From NCBI GenBank assembly GCA_945881905.1, contig CAMCVV010000017.1:1-44391 (forward strand): DNA of 44,391 nucleotides, read 5' to 3'. A program made the position numbers and the translations under genes. The stretch is from Paenibacillus alvei. GTDB lineage: Bacteria; Bacillota; Bacilli; Paenibacillales; NBRC-103111. The notes beneath the pieces were generated by a model. It ran no database searches, had not been told where the DNA came from, and was given only the letters and a program-made list of their open reading frames with translations. Shown piece after piece: positions 7,429-15,190 of this stretch (positions within the stretch are counted from its first letter, which is position 1; every line of letters begins with the position of its first letter).

Positions 7429-8662
7429 ATGGCTACGAAATGTTAATGTTGTTCGGGTTGTTGCGTTGTTGGTAGGGATTATGCTGTGGGTTGTAGTTCA
7501 TAATATGGATAGTTCTGTAGATAACACAACGACATACTCAAGTCCTATAGTTGAAGCAACTTTTGACCAAAATGCAATTACGACAAAGTATGATCAGAAT
7601 ATGTATTATATTTCAGAGCTTGAACCTGAAAATGTTCAGTTGTTAGTCAAAGGTAAAGGGTTAACTGTAAATAAGCTCAAAGCAAGTCAGTCGTATAAAA
7701 TTGTACTGGATTTGACTAACCTCACAGAAGGTGAGCATGACGTGAAATTAGGAATTGAGGACTTGCTTACAGGTTTGGATTTTGAAATCATACCGCAAAA
7801 AGTTCGCGTGAAAATAGAAAAGTTAGAAACTAGAGAATTCTCTGTTCAAGTGAATATCAAAGGTATACCGTCCGAAGGTTTTATAGTAAGCAAAGCAACA
7901 ACCAATCCCGAGAAAATTATCATTAAGTCCACGCTATCGAAACTTAACCGTATCGATTCTGTTATAGCTGAAATCTCAGTAGATAAGCAAAATTCCATCA
8001 TCAACGAGCAAGTGTCTCTTAAAGCATACGATAACACAGGAAAGTATCTTGACGTTATGTTAATTCCTCAGCAGATAAAAGTAACCGTGCCGATTAGTCC
8101 ATCATTTAAAACACTTCCTGTAGACATAACAATCCGAGGTGAACCTTTGGCTGGTTATGCGATAGAATCGATGACTATAGTACCTGACCAGATTATTGCT
8201 TATGGTTCTGATGCAAAATTGCGAACACTCACGACTTACAAAGGACTTGAAATCGATATCACGAATATAACAGAAAGCAAGGAATTTGAATTGGAACTTC
8301 CTCAATCAAATGAAATCACTAAAATAGAACCGAGACTAATAAAAGCACAAATAAATATAGGGCCTTCTACCAGCAAAAACATCAACAATATTCCCATTAA
8401 AGTGATTGGACAAAACGAGAAATATTCAGTCGAAATAAATGACCCACAATCGGTATACATGAATATCTTAGTCGAAGGTGCTTCTTCCATACTATATCTG
8501 CTAGAAGAAGAAAATATTGAAGCAACGATCAACGTTAATGATTTGTCTCCAGGTCAACATCGAGTTGAGGTTACTGTGGTTGTTCCGGATTATATCAAAA
8601 TATTGAATGAAGAGAAATTTACGAGACTAGTTGAAATTATAGAATTAAGTCAAGGGGAGTAA
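7421..8662 (+). CDS. cdaR: CdaA regulator CdaR (YbbR-domain protein)
   Basis: CdaR binds CdaA at the membrane and tunes its cyclase activity. The 413-residue protein starts with a signal-anchor helix (about 9-27, VVRVVALLVGIMLWVVV) and then has four YbbR repeats of about 85-90 residues on the outer face (roughly 45-130, 135-220, 225-310, 315-400), seen as recurring patterns such as IKGIPSEGF, IRGEPLAGY and IKVIGQNEKY. It is shorter than B. subtilis CdaR (483 residues). Start overlaps the end of cdaA. glmM follows after 85 bases, keeping the conserved cdaA-cdaR-glmM order in which GlmM protein also contacts CdaA in species studied. Confidence 0.93.
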   Translation: MDKWLRNVNVVRVVALLVGIMLWVVVHNMDSSVDNTTTYSSPIVEATFDQNAITTKYDQNMYYISELEPENVQLLVKGKGLTVNKLKASQSYKIVLDLTNLTEGEHDVKLGIEDLLTGLDFEIIPQKVRVKIEKLETREFSVQVNIKGIPSEGFIVSKATTNPEKIIIKSTLSKLNRIDSVIAEISVDKQNSIINEQVSLKAYDNTGKYLDVMLIPQQIKVTVPISPSFKTLPVDITIRGEPLAGYAIESMTIVPDQIIAYGSDAKLRTLTTYKGLEIDITNITESKEFELELPQSNEITKIEPRLIKAQINIGPSTSKNINNIPIKVIGQNEKYSVEINDPQSVYMNILVEGASSILYLLEEENIEATINVNDLSPGQHRVEVTVVVPDYIKILNEEKFTRLVEIIELSQGE

Positions 8663-8747
8663 GCTCCTTAACTTTATTTTGAACTAAAATACGATGATAG
8701 AGATAGGCGCATAGGGATCTATTTCGAAAAAGGAGATTTGCAGAGGT

Positions 8748-10088
8748 ATGGGTAAATATTTTGGTACAGATGGTGTAAGAGGTGTAGCCAACGAAGGCTT
8801 AACTGCTGAACTTGCTTATAAAATCGGAAGATGTGGAGGATATGTCTTAGCGGGTTCAAAACAAAAGCCAACTGTGCTTCTGGGCAGAGATACACGCATA
8901 TCTGGTCAAATGTTAGAATCTGCCATCGTAGCGGGGCTTCTTTCGATCGGTGCAAATGTAATACGCTTAGGTATATTATCTACACCTGCTGTGGCCTATT
9001 TGACAAAAAAACTAAACGCTGATGCCGGTATCATGATTTCAGCATCACACAATCCTGTCGAAGACAATGGGATAAAATTTTTTGGAAGAGACGGTTTTAA
9101 ATTATTAGATGAAACTGAATTAGAAATCGAAAAATTGTTGGATATGTCCGTCGATCAATTACCACGACCAGTTGGAGAACATATTGGTCAAGTAACGGAT
9201 GATTGGCAGGCTAAAGATAAATATATGGATGAACTAAAATCGATTATTCAAGTTAACTTTCATACATATAAAGTGGTATTAGATTGTGCGAATGGTGCCG
9301 CATACGAACTTGCTCCGAGAATTTTCAGGGAACTTGGAGCTGAAGTGATAACTATTGCTGCACAACCCAATGGGTTGAATATCAACAATCAATGTGGTTC
9401 AACATATCCACAGCGATTACAAGAAGAAGTATTGAAACACAAAGCGAACCTCGGTTTAGCATTTGACGGTGATGCAGATCGTCTTATTGCTGTTGATGAG
9501 AACGGTCATGAAATCGATGGGGATTATATATTAGGCATATGTGGTTCAGCTATGCATCAAGCAGGAAAGCTAAAAGGAAATACGATTGTTACTACTGTCA
9601 TGGCTAATATTGGATTTTTTAGAGGTATGGAGAAGCTTGGGTTGAAAGCTATACAGACTTCTGTAGGTGACCGTTATGTCATGGAAGAAATGCGAAAAGG
9701 TGGATATAACCTTGGCGGAGAGCAATCAGGTCATGTTATTTTTTTAGATTACAGCACTACCGGTGATGGAATACTGACAGCACTTTATCTTTTGCAAACT
9801 TTAGTTGTATCGGGTCAACCATTAAGTCAATTAAAGAGGATTATTCAAAAGTACCCTCAAGTTTTAGTGAATATACGAGTGGCCAATAAAAATAACTTCA
9901 AAGGAAATAAGGTTATTGAAGAAGCTATTCGTCTTGCAGAAGAGGAACTAGGAGATCAAGGTAGGATTCTTGTTAGGCCTTCAGGAACAGAATCTTTAAT
10001 CCGAGTGATGGCCGAAGGTTTAGACAAAGAACAAGTGACAGGTCATGTCAATCACATTGCTAAAACCATTCAAGAACAACTTCAGTAA
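8748..10088 (+). CDS. glmM: phosphoglucosamine mutase
   Basis: GlmM converts glucosamine-6-phosphate to glucosamine-1-phosphate on the route to UDP-GlcNAc for peptidoglycan. The 446-residue product matches the family length (448 in B. subtilis). It has the phosphoserine loop ISASHNP with Ser100, the metal-binding loop FDGDADR near residue 242, the sugar loop GGEQSGH near 325, and the phosphate-binding RPSGTE near 411. ATG 8748 is placed after AGGAGA at 8731 and CAGAGG directly before it. It lies between cdaR and the glmS ribozyme, so its product and its neighbour's share one substrate. Confidence 0.97.
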   Translation: MGKYFGTDGVRGVANEGLTAELAYKIGRCGGYVLAGSKQKPTVLLGRDTRISGQMLESAIVAGLLSIGANVIRLGILSTPAVAYLTKKLNADAGIMISASHNPVEDNGIKFFGRDGFKLLDETELEIEKLLDMSVDQLPRPVGEHIGQVTDDWQAKDKYMDELKSIIQVNFHTYKVVLDCANGAAYELAPRIFRELGAEVITIAAQPNGLNINNQCGSTYPQRLQEEVLKHKANLGLAFDGDADRLIAVDENGHEIDGDYILGICGSAMHQAGKLKGNTIVTTVMANIGFFRGMEKLGLKAIQTSVGDRYVMEEMRKGGYNLGGEQSGHVIFLDYSTTGDGILTALYLLQTLVVSGQPLSQLKRIIQKYPQVLVNIRVANKNNFKGNKVIEEAIRLAEEELGDQGRILVRPSGTESLIRVMAEGLDKEQVTGHVNHIAKTIQEQLQ

Positions 10089-10111
10089 ATTCATTGCTTC
10101 TTATCACGAGA

Positions 10112-10140
10112 TTGACTATGATATAACTATCTTTTACTCA
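10112..10140 (+). promoter_or_regulatory. weak candidate promoter of glmS
   Basis: TTGACT (10112-10117), 17 bases, TACTCA (10135-10140). The -35 is good and the -10 poor. Its place about 30 bases ahead of the ribozyme fits a glmS promoter, but read-through from glmM is also possible since no terminator is visible between them. Confidence 0.3.
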
Positions 10141-10164
10141 AAAATAGAAAGTGAGGGTTGACCA

Positions 10165-10335
10165 TTAAAGACCAAGCGCCAGAACTTACATAAGACGGAT
10201 GGAGCTTCGATGAGAAGAAATCGTCTCGTAAGTTGACGAAGTGAAGGTGTTCGAAATATTCGGCGGGGACCTTCCGGCATCTCATTTGTGCCGTTAAGTT
10301 GGAAACTAAAAAATCAGGCAACTGATCTAACAAAT
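10165..10335 (+). ncRNA. glmS ribozyme/riboswitch (GlcN6P-activated self-cleaving RNA)
   Basis: The sequence has the glmS ribozyme core. The predicted cleavage is between A10175 and G10176, just before GCGCCAGAAC. P2 arms AACTTAC and GTAAGTT are visible, then GACGAAG. The GAAGGT/ACCTTC stem encloses the conserved TTCGGCGG segment. CGGCA/TGCCG follows, then an ATCAG-GCAA-CTGAT hairpin (P4 region). In this class GlcN6P acts as cofactor for self-cleavage; the cut glmS message is then degraded by RNase J1 in B. subtilis, giving product feedback. It sits about 135 bases before glmS, as expected. Confidence 0.95.
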
Positions 10336-10376
10336 TTTCAATGAGATGACTATTTATATTCAATTAGAAGTTGGTT

Positions 10377-10413
10377 CCATTCATGAATAAGACCTCTTCT
10401 TATCATTGAATGG
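10377..10413 (+). other. hairpin between glmS ribozyme and glmS start
   Basis: CCATTCA-TGA-ATAAG pairs with CTTAT-CAT-TGAATGG around loop ACCTCTT, with an internal loop. No T run follows. It lies 45 bases before the GGAGG of glmS. It may stabilise the downstream cleavage product or affect ribosome access; this is inference. Confidence 0.45.
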
Positions 10414-10470
10414 ATCGATTGAACAGATCATATACATGAATTGGTCTTATTAAGCTATGGAGGAATTTAT

Positions 10471-12300
10471 ATGTGTGGTATCGTAGGATACATCGGGAAT
10501 CGAAATTCACAACAAATATTAATAGATGGGTTAAACAAACTCGAATATCGAGGATATGATTCAGCAGGAGTTTCGGTGTATACCCATGATGGATTGACAA
10601 TTAAGAAAGCGAAAGGTAGATTAATAAATTTAGTTAATTTATTAGAGAAATCACCTTTGTTGGGGACGGTAGGTATTGGACACACCAGGTGGGCTACTCA
10701 TGGGAAACCTTCTGATGTTAACTCCCATCCCCATTATGATGTTTCGCAGAAGTTTTCTGTTGTGCATAACGGAATTATTGAAAATTATGTCGCTTTAAAA
10801 GAAGAACTTATTACTCGTGGTCGTGTTTTTATATCAGAAACAGACACAGAAGTGATAGCACATTTGATAGCGGAATATTATGAAGGAGATATCGTCAAAG
10901 CCGTGCAACTAGCAGTGAAAAGAATGACAGGCGCCTTTGCATTAGCGGTTCTTACATCGCATGAGCCAGATCGTCTGATTGCCGTCAGGTTTGCAAGTCC
11001 TCTTATTATCGGGGTAGGAAATGGCGAGAATTTTATTGGATCTGATATTCCAGCTATTCTTGATTATACAAGAGACATCTATATACTAAATGATGGTGAG
11101 ATGGCTGTAATAACTCGACAATCTGTAGAGATCATGTCATTAACTGGCGAAATTATTTCCCGGGAAACTTCTCGTGTCGATTGGGATATCGTTACTGCAG
11201 AGAAAGCAGGATACGATCATTTTATGATCAAAGAGATCTACGAACAACCACGTGCTTATCGAGATACGATGGGTAGTCGCATATCGGCAGATCGGGAATC
11301 GATTACTTTACCAGAATTGAAATTGACGGAAGATGAAATCAGACAGATCGATCGTATTCATATTATTGCATGTGGTACTGCTTATCATGCGGGTCTTATT
11401 GGTAAACATGTGTTTGAAAGCTTATTGCGGATACCGGTTGAAGTCGATGTAGCATCTGAATATAGATATCGGAACCCGATTATTACTTCAAGAACGTTAG
11501 TTATCGTGGTGAGCCAGTCAGGGGAAACTGCAGACACGATAGCAGCATTGAGAGAAGCCAAACATCATCATGCCCACGTAATAGCGATTACGAATGTAAT
11601 TGGAAGTTCGATTGCTAGAGAAGCAAATGATGTACTGATGACATGGGCAGGTCCTGAGATCGCGGTTGCTTCTACGAAAGCATACACTTCGCAATTGATT
11701 GCGTTTTATTTGTTGGGCATATATGTTGCGCAAATTAAAGATGTGATCACGATAACAAACAAAAAAATGATGATCGAAAGTTTACTCAGATTGCCAGAAC
11801 AAGTTGAACGCATTCTCGAACAGTCAGTAACAATCAAAGAGATTGCGGAACAGATTTCCGTACATGATCATTTATTTTTTGTTGGAAGAGGAATCGATTA
11901 TGCAGTTGCATTGGAAGGCTCCCTCAAATTAAAAGAGATCTCATATATTCATTCTGAAGCTTACCAAGCTGGTGAATTAAAGCACGGTACGTTAGCATTG
12001 ATCGAAGAAGGAACTCCAATTATTGCGATTGGCACACAACTAAGTTTAATCGAAAAAACCATAAGCAACATCAAAGAAATAAAAGCACGCGGTGGTCACG
12101 TTTGGGGAGTCGGTATTCAAGGTCAAAAAGACTTCACTGAATGCGTAGATCAGATTTTTTATATACCGCAAACCCTTGAACTTCTTATGCCAGCAATATC
12201 AGTAATTCCTCTGCAACTGTTATCATACTATGCAGCAATTGCACGTGGTAACGATGTAGACAAACCAAGGAACTTAGCAAAGAGTGTAACGGTAGAGTAA
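10471..12300 (+). CDS. glmS: glutamine-fructose-6-phosphate aminotransferase (isomerizing)
   Basis: GlmS makes glucosamine-6-phosphate from fructose-6-phosphate and glutamine, the entry step of amino-sugar synthesis. The 609-residue protein begins MCGIVGYIGN, so Cys2 becomes the N-terminal nucleophile of the class II glutaminase domain (to about 215, with GHTRWATHG and HNGIIENY). Two SIS sugar-isomerase domains follow (about 285-420 and 455-590; CGTAYHAG, SQSGETADT, GRGIDY). It ends DKPRNLAKSVTVE, the family's C-terminal loop. ATG 10471 follows GGAGG at 10459-10463; a TTG at 10441 is rejected because it would hide the catalytic Cys. Control by the upstream ribozyme is expected. Confidence 0.98.
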   Translation: MCGIVGYIGNRNSQQILIDGLNKLEYRGYDSAGVSVYTHDGLTIKKAKGRLINLVNLLEKSPLLGTVGIGHTRWATHGKPSDVNSHPHYDVSQKFSVVHNGIIENYVALKEELITRGRVFISETDTEVIAHLIAEYYEGDIVKAVQLAVKRMTGAFALAVLTSHEPDRLIAVRFASPLIIGVGNGENFIGSDIPAILDYTRDIYILNDGEMAVITRQSVEIMSLTGEIISRETSRVDWDIVTAEKAGYDHFMIKEIYEQPRAYRDTMGSRISADRESITLPELKLTEDEIRQIDRIHIIACGTAYHAGLIGKHVFESLLRIPVEVDVASEYRYRNPIITSRTLVIVVSQSGETADTIAALREAKHHHAHVIAITNVIGSSIAREANDVLMTWAGPEIAVASTKAYTSQLIAFYLLGIYVAQIKDVITITNKKMMIESLLRLPEQVERILEQSVTIKEIAEQISVHDHLFFVGRGIDYAVALEGSLKLKEISYIHSEAYQAGELKHGTLALIEEGTPIIAIGTQLSLIEKTISNIKEIKARGGHVWGVGIQGQKDFTECVDQIFYIPQTLELLMPAISVIPLQLLSYYAAIARGNDVDKPRNLAKSVTVE

Positions 12301-12339
12301 GAAAAAGTTCAGTTCGATCTAATTCTAGATCAAACGCAT

Positions 12340-12382
12340 CGAGTGATATGAGGATATCCGCCTTATGTCATTCGGTTTTTTT
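12340..12382 (+). terminator. rho-independent terminator of glmS
   Basis: A 14-base-pair stem (12340-12353 with 12361-12374, three G-U pairs) with loop ATATCCG and seven T at 12376-12382. It closes the sigW-to-glmS block. Confidence 0.93.
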
Positions 12383-12421
12383 GTTTTCTTAATAGAAGCC
12401 ATAAGTCTAAGTTTTGTTTTT

Positions 12422-12451
12422 TTGACATAAGTATAAATGGTTAGGTATACT
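12422..12451 (+). promoter_or_regulatory. candidate sigma-A promoter of the YkvI-like permease
   Basis: TTGACA (12422-12427), 18 bases, TATACT (12446-12451). The predicted leader is about 155 bases. A second possible promoter lies inside it: TTGTTT (12480-12485), 17 bases, TATGAT (12503-12508). Confidence 0.65.
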
Positions 12452-12611
12452 ATAAAATAACATTATTTACATTATTTATTTGTTTACTGGAGTAGTTCGT
12501 GTTATGATGCAACCATACATCGACAGCTTCATTTCAAATTGTAAAGGCGCTCTCATTATGGGTCACCCTCTGAAGTACATCGAGATTATGCATAATATAG
12601 GAGTGTGTAAT

Positions 12612-13736
12612 ATGAAGAAACCAATTCAAGTTTTGCAAGTGGCATTTACGTACATTGGTACATTAGCTGGAGCGGGATTTGGATCTGGACGAGAAGTCAT
12701 TCAGTTTTTTACTGGTTTTGGATGGTTCGCCATTGTATCTATCGTTGTAACGACCATTTTGTTGGTTTGGATAGGCATGAAGATCATGTTGCTGGCCAAT
12801 GATTTGCAAGCTAAAACATATGGTGATTTGAATCGAATGTTATTTGGTAATGTAGTTAGTAAATTCTTAGGCATCTACACCATGATTATTTTATTTTTAT
12901 TTACCTCTGCGATGATGGCAGGTAGCGGAGCAGTATTTCACGAGCAATTGAATATACCTTTACAATTAGGATTAGTCATTACGTTCATCTGTGCATATCT
13001 TGTTCTAATTCGCGGTATTCAAGCAATTATGAATGTGAACATCGTGATCATACCCGTTATTCTTATTTTCACTGTCATACTTGTTGTACACACATCCGAG
13101 TCACCTTCTGTAAGCAACTGGATCACGCTACAAGTTGAACCAACGAGTAACTCATTCTGGTATTACATTAATAAATATACAGGGGCACTCTGTTATACCG
13201 GATTTAATCTCGCTATTGCACAAACGATACTCGTGCCTCTCGGAGCAGCAATTAAAGACCGTAATGTTCTTAAATGGGGCGCTGTCATCGGAGGAATTAC
13301 CCTCGGATTACTCCTTATTAGTGCACATTTTATTCTTTCTGCACAAATGCCTGGTATAGCTCAATATGAAGTGCCTATGGCTAATCTGATGAATGATTTC
13401 AGTGGAGTTATTGTTGTTTTTTACATCGTAGTATTATTTGGTCAAATTTTTACAACACTTATCGCTGATGCATATGGGTTTATTTCCCAAATCAAAGAAA
13501 GATGGATGTTAAATATCAAATGGATCGTATTGTTGATGCTCATTCCTTGTTTCATCATAAGTCAATATGGATTCAAAGATTTATTGTCCATTCTATATCC
13601 GGTCTTTAGTGGAATCAGTTTGATCTGGTTAATCATGTTGATCATCAAGAGAAGACCGAAAATCGAACAGATCCCAAATGAATCCTTTCATTTAGATATA
13701 CCTAGTGATACCCAATGCCCGGCGGAAATGAAATAG
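12612..13736 (+). CDS. YkvI-like membrane permease (APC superfamily)
   Basis: The 374-residue protein has ten to eleven predicted membrane helices. Its N-terminus, AFTYIGTLAGAGFGSGREVIQFF, cut here as GAGFGSGRE, carries the glycine-rich unwound helix typical of APC-fold sodium symporter-like carriers, and overall it resembles the uncharacterised B. subtilis YkvI family (COG3949). The substrate is unknown. ATG 12612 is chosen because AGGAG (12599-12603) is eight bases away and the protein then starts at its first helix; the frame is open back to TTG 12480 but that extension is polar, unlike the family, and contains a likely promoter. It stands alone between the glmS terminator and a non-coding region. 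Confidence 0.8.
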   Translation: MKKPIQVLQVAFTYIGTLAGAGFGSGREVIQFFTGFGWFAIVSIVVTTILLVWIGMKIMLLANDLQAKTYGDLNRMLFGNVVSKFLGIYTMIILFLFTSAMMAGSGAVFHEQLNIPLQLGLVITFICAYLVLIRGIQAIMNVNIVIIPVILIFTVILVVHTSESPSVSNWITLQVEPTSNSFWYYINKYTGALCYTGFNLAIAQTILVPLGAAIKDRNVLKWGAVIGGITLGLLLISAHFILSAQMPGIAQYEVPMANLMNDFSGVIVVFYIVVLFGQIFTTLIADAYGFISQIKERWMLNIKWIVLLMLIPCFIISQYGFKDLLSILYPVFSGISLIWLIMLIIKRRPKIEQIPNESFHLDIPSDTQCPAEMK

Positions 13737-13750
13737 ATCACTTTGATCTA
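13734..13750. repeat. palindrome overlapping the permease stop codon and a downstream -35
   Basis: TAGATCA-CTT-TGATCTA is a perfect 7+3+7 palindrome. Its first three bases are the permease stop codon and its right half contains the TTGATC hexamer of the next promoter. No T run follows, so an operator is more likely than a terminator. Confidence 0.45.
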
Positions 13751-13772
13751 AACAACCGTATACGGATATAAT
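13743..13772 (+). promoter_or_regulatory. candidate sigma-A promoter of a non-coding transcript
   Basis: TTGATC (13743-13748), 18 bases, consensus TATAAT (13767-13772). Predicted start about 13779. No protein gene starts within 780 bases downstream. Confidence 0.6.
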
Positions 13773-13778
13773 GTATAA

Positions 13779-14077
13779 CAGTTAATTGTGATAGGAGTAA
13801 CCACATCTGACTTGATAGGATGAATCGAGTAAATCTGCTCGGATCAGTGGTATCAATCCCCAATTAGACGCTTAGGCATATCGTGGATCACAGGAACGCA
13901 GCGAAACCCCTATATGTTTTTCGTGAACGAATCATGCTCAACCATCAACAAGGCTAGGTAATCTTGAATGAACAGATTCCCCTATAGCCCGATGAGTTCA
14001 TTCATGGTATTGAACCATGCGTTTGAGATGACAAGTTGATTTAACAAGTACCACACATTCCCTTGTAGCTTTTTTTA
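13779..14077 (+). ncRNA. candidate structured non-coding RNA of about 300 bases
   Basis: No convincing reading frame exists here. Several pairings are visible after a strong promoter: GTTAA..TTGT (13781-13789) with ACAA..TTAAC (14031-14045) as a closing stem; TTGATA (13812-13817) with TATCAA (13851-13856), enclosing CGAG/CTCG; CATAT/ATATG (13877-13915 region); TGAATGAAC (13965-13973) with GTTCATTCA (13996-14004), nine perfect pairs; and CATGGT-ATTGA-ACCATG (14003-14019). ACAAG/CTTGT (14044-14066) followed by seven T (14070-14076) may end it. I do not recognise the class. It is not tmRNA, SRP RNA, RNase P RNA or a riboswitch I know; a diverged 6S RNA is possible. Confidence 0.4.
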
Positions 14078-14336
14078 GATAAATTTGATAGCCTATTTTG
14101 CCAAAACAAGTATCCACAGGGGTATAAGAAGTAACGAATCAGCATAAGAAACAAGTGTATCGGGCGGAACACCAGGTCCATAGAGAGAACCTTATTATAT
14201 ATGTATCGCAGTTCTTGTAGCTAAGCAAGGAATAGACCACAATCCAAACAACAAATAAGAATATGCATGGATCGCTGAAATAGAATGTCTTATCGCTAAA
14301 GATAACAATTGCTCATCGTTACTTGTATAAATCTTA
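14078..14336. other. non-coding stretch, nothing identified
   Basis: Between the candidate RNA and the Fur box I see no frame with start and ribosome binding site, no tRNA-like fold and no repeat of note. A single GTATCCACA resembles a DnaA box but is isolated. Confidence 0.4.
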
Positions 14337-14366
14337 TTGATAATGATTATCACAATCAATTACAAT
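14337..14366 (+). promoter_or_regulatory. Fur-controlled promoter, target uncertain
   Basis: TTGATA (14337-14342), 18 bases, TACAAT (14361-14366). Predicted start near 14373. The first protein gene downstream begins at 14565, about 190 bases later, and may have its own -10-like TATGAT near 14502. A GAAGTGA/TCACTTC hairpin (14435-14455) and a six-T run at 14476-14481 lie between, so a short iron-regulated RNA is possible. Confidence 0.6.
14338..14352. promoter_or_regulatory. Fur box
   Basis: TGATAATGATTATCA is an exact match to the 7-1-7 Fur operator TGATAAT-N-ATTATCA. It overlaps the -35 of the promoter at 14337-14366, so iron-loaded Fur should block that promoter. Confidence 0.85.
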
Positions 14367-14564
14367 GATTAATAATTTTAATTATAATGCCACCATAAAT
14401 GAAATATGATAGGCAAAAACATACAAACTGTAACGAAGTGAGTGTGCTTCACTTCATGTAGAAAGTTAATATTCATTTTTTATAAAAAGTCAAATGTATG
14501 ATATGATCTAGATACGAATAAGATGGCATGAATAAAGAATCCTTGCGACAATTGGACGTGAATA

Positions 14565-15113
14565 ATGAAAGAACACTTAGCAAAGGTCGAAGCTACACTG
14601 GTCGCTAAAATCAAAACTACGTTTCAGACAAAACGAGAATCTCCAATTAAGATTGAATTAGCGGGAATTCCTTTTGACCGTCATTACGGCTTACTCAGAC
14701 CTGCAGATATGAGACAAAAGATGTATGATCGTGGTGTTCTGATTGCGAATCGTCGTCAAATTACTATAGTCTCCTTAGAAGAATGTGATCAGATTGCTGA
14801 CCAAATGGGGTTGCCGCACATATTACCCGAATGGCTAGGTGCTAATATTGCTATTCGTGGTTTCGCTAAACTATCTCATTTGCCACAAGGTGTAAGACTC
14901 ATCTTTACGGATGGCACGGGGCTTATTTGTGAAGGTGAAAATCAACCTTGTATGGGTCCAGCCAAAATGATCGAAGCACATTATCAAATTCCGAAACTGA
15001 GAGAACTATTCATTCCTGCTGCACGAAAACGCAGGGGGATTGTTTGCTCTGTTGAAAGAGAAGGAGAGGTTCGTGAGGGAGATGCTGTAACAATTATTTC
15101 ACGAGGGCCTTAG
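14565..15113 (+). CDS. MOSC-domain protein
   Basis: The 182-residue protein has the MOSC fold seen in the C-terminal part of molybdenum-cofactor sulfurases and in the YiiM family. Visible marks are NRRQITIVSLEE (about 65-76), LGANIAI (about 94-100), the conserved cysteine in ENQPCMGPAKMIEA (about 126-139), and the terminal GIVCSVEREGEVREGD (about 160-175). The reaction and substrate are unknown; a role in sulfur or Moco-related chemistry is only suggested by the family. ATG 14565 is the first start after an in-frame stop; its ribosome binding site is poor. The araR gene follows after 77 bases. A Fur-box promoter lies upstream, so iron control is possible but not shown. Confidence 0.8.
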   Translation: MKEHLAKVEATLVAKIKTTFQTKRESPIKIELAGIPFDRHYGLLRPADMRQKMYDRGVLIANRRQITIVSLEECDQIADQMGLPHILPEWLGANIAIRGFAKLSHLPQGVRLIFTDGTGLICEGENQPCMGPAKMIEAHYQIPKLRELFIPAARKRRGIVCSVEREGEVREGDAVTIISRGP

Positions 15114-15190
15114 TATATAGATAGAACTCATCACTTGCAATTAGCAACTAGAACAATCGTCAAGTCTGAGAGTCATTACTGAGGTGGAAA

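Noticed and set aside
12480-12611. N-terminal extension of the YkvI-like permease from TTG 12480
   Set aside because: The extension is polar, unlike the family, overlaps a likely promoter, and ATG 12612 has a well-placed AGGAG.
13989-13996. Hammerhead-like GATGAG with GCGAAAC upstream
   Set aside because: The core would read CCGATGA instead of CTGATGA, and the order and stems do not form a hammerhead.
14110-14120. DnaA-box-like GTATCCACA
   Set aside because: A single imperfect copy with no neighbours; no sign of an origin.
14399-14461. 20-codon reading frame downstream of the Fur promoter
   Set aside because: No ribosome binding site, and it ends inside a hairpin; too short to support.
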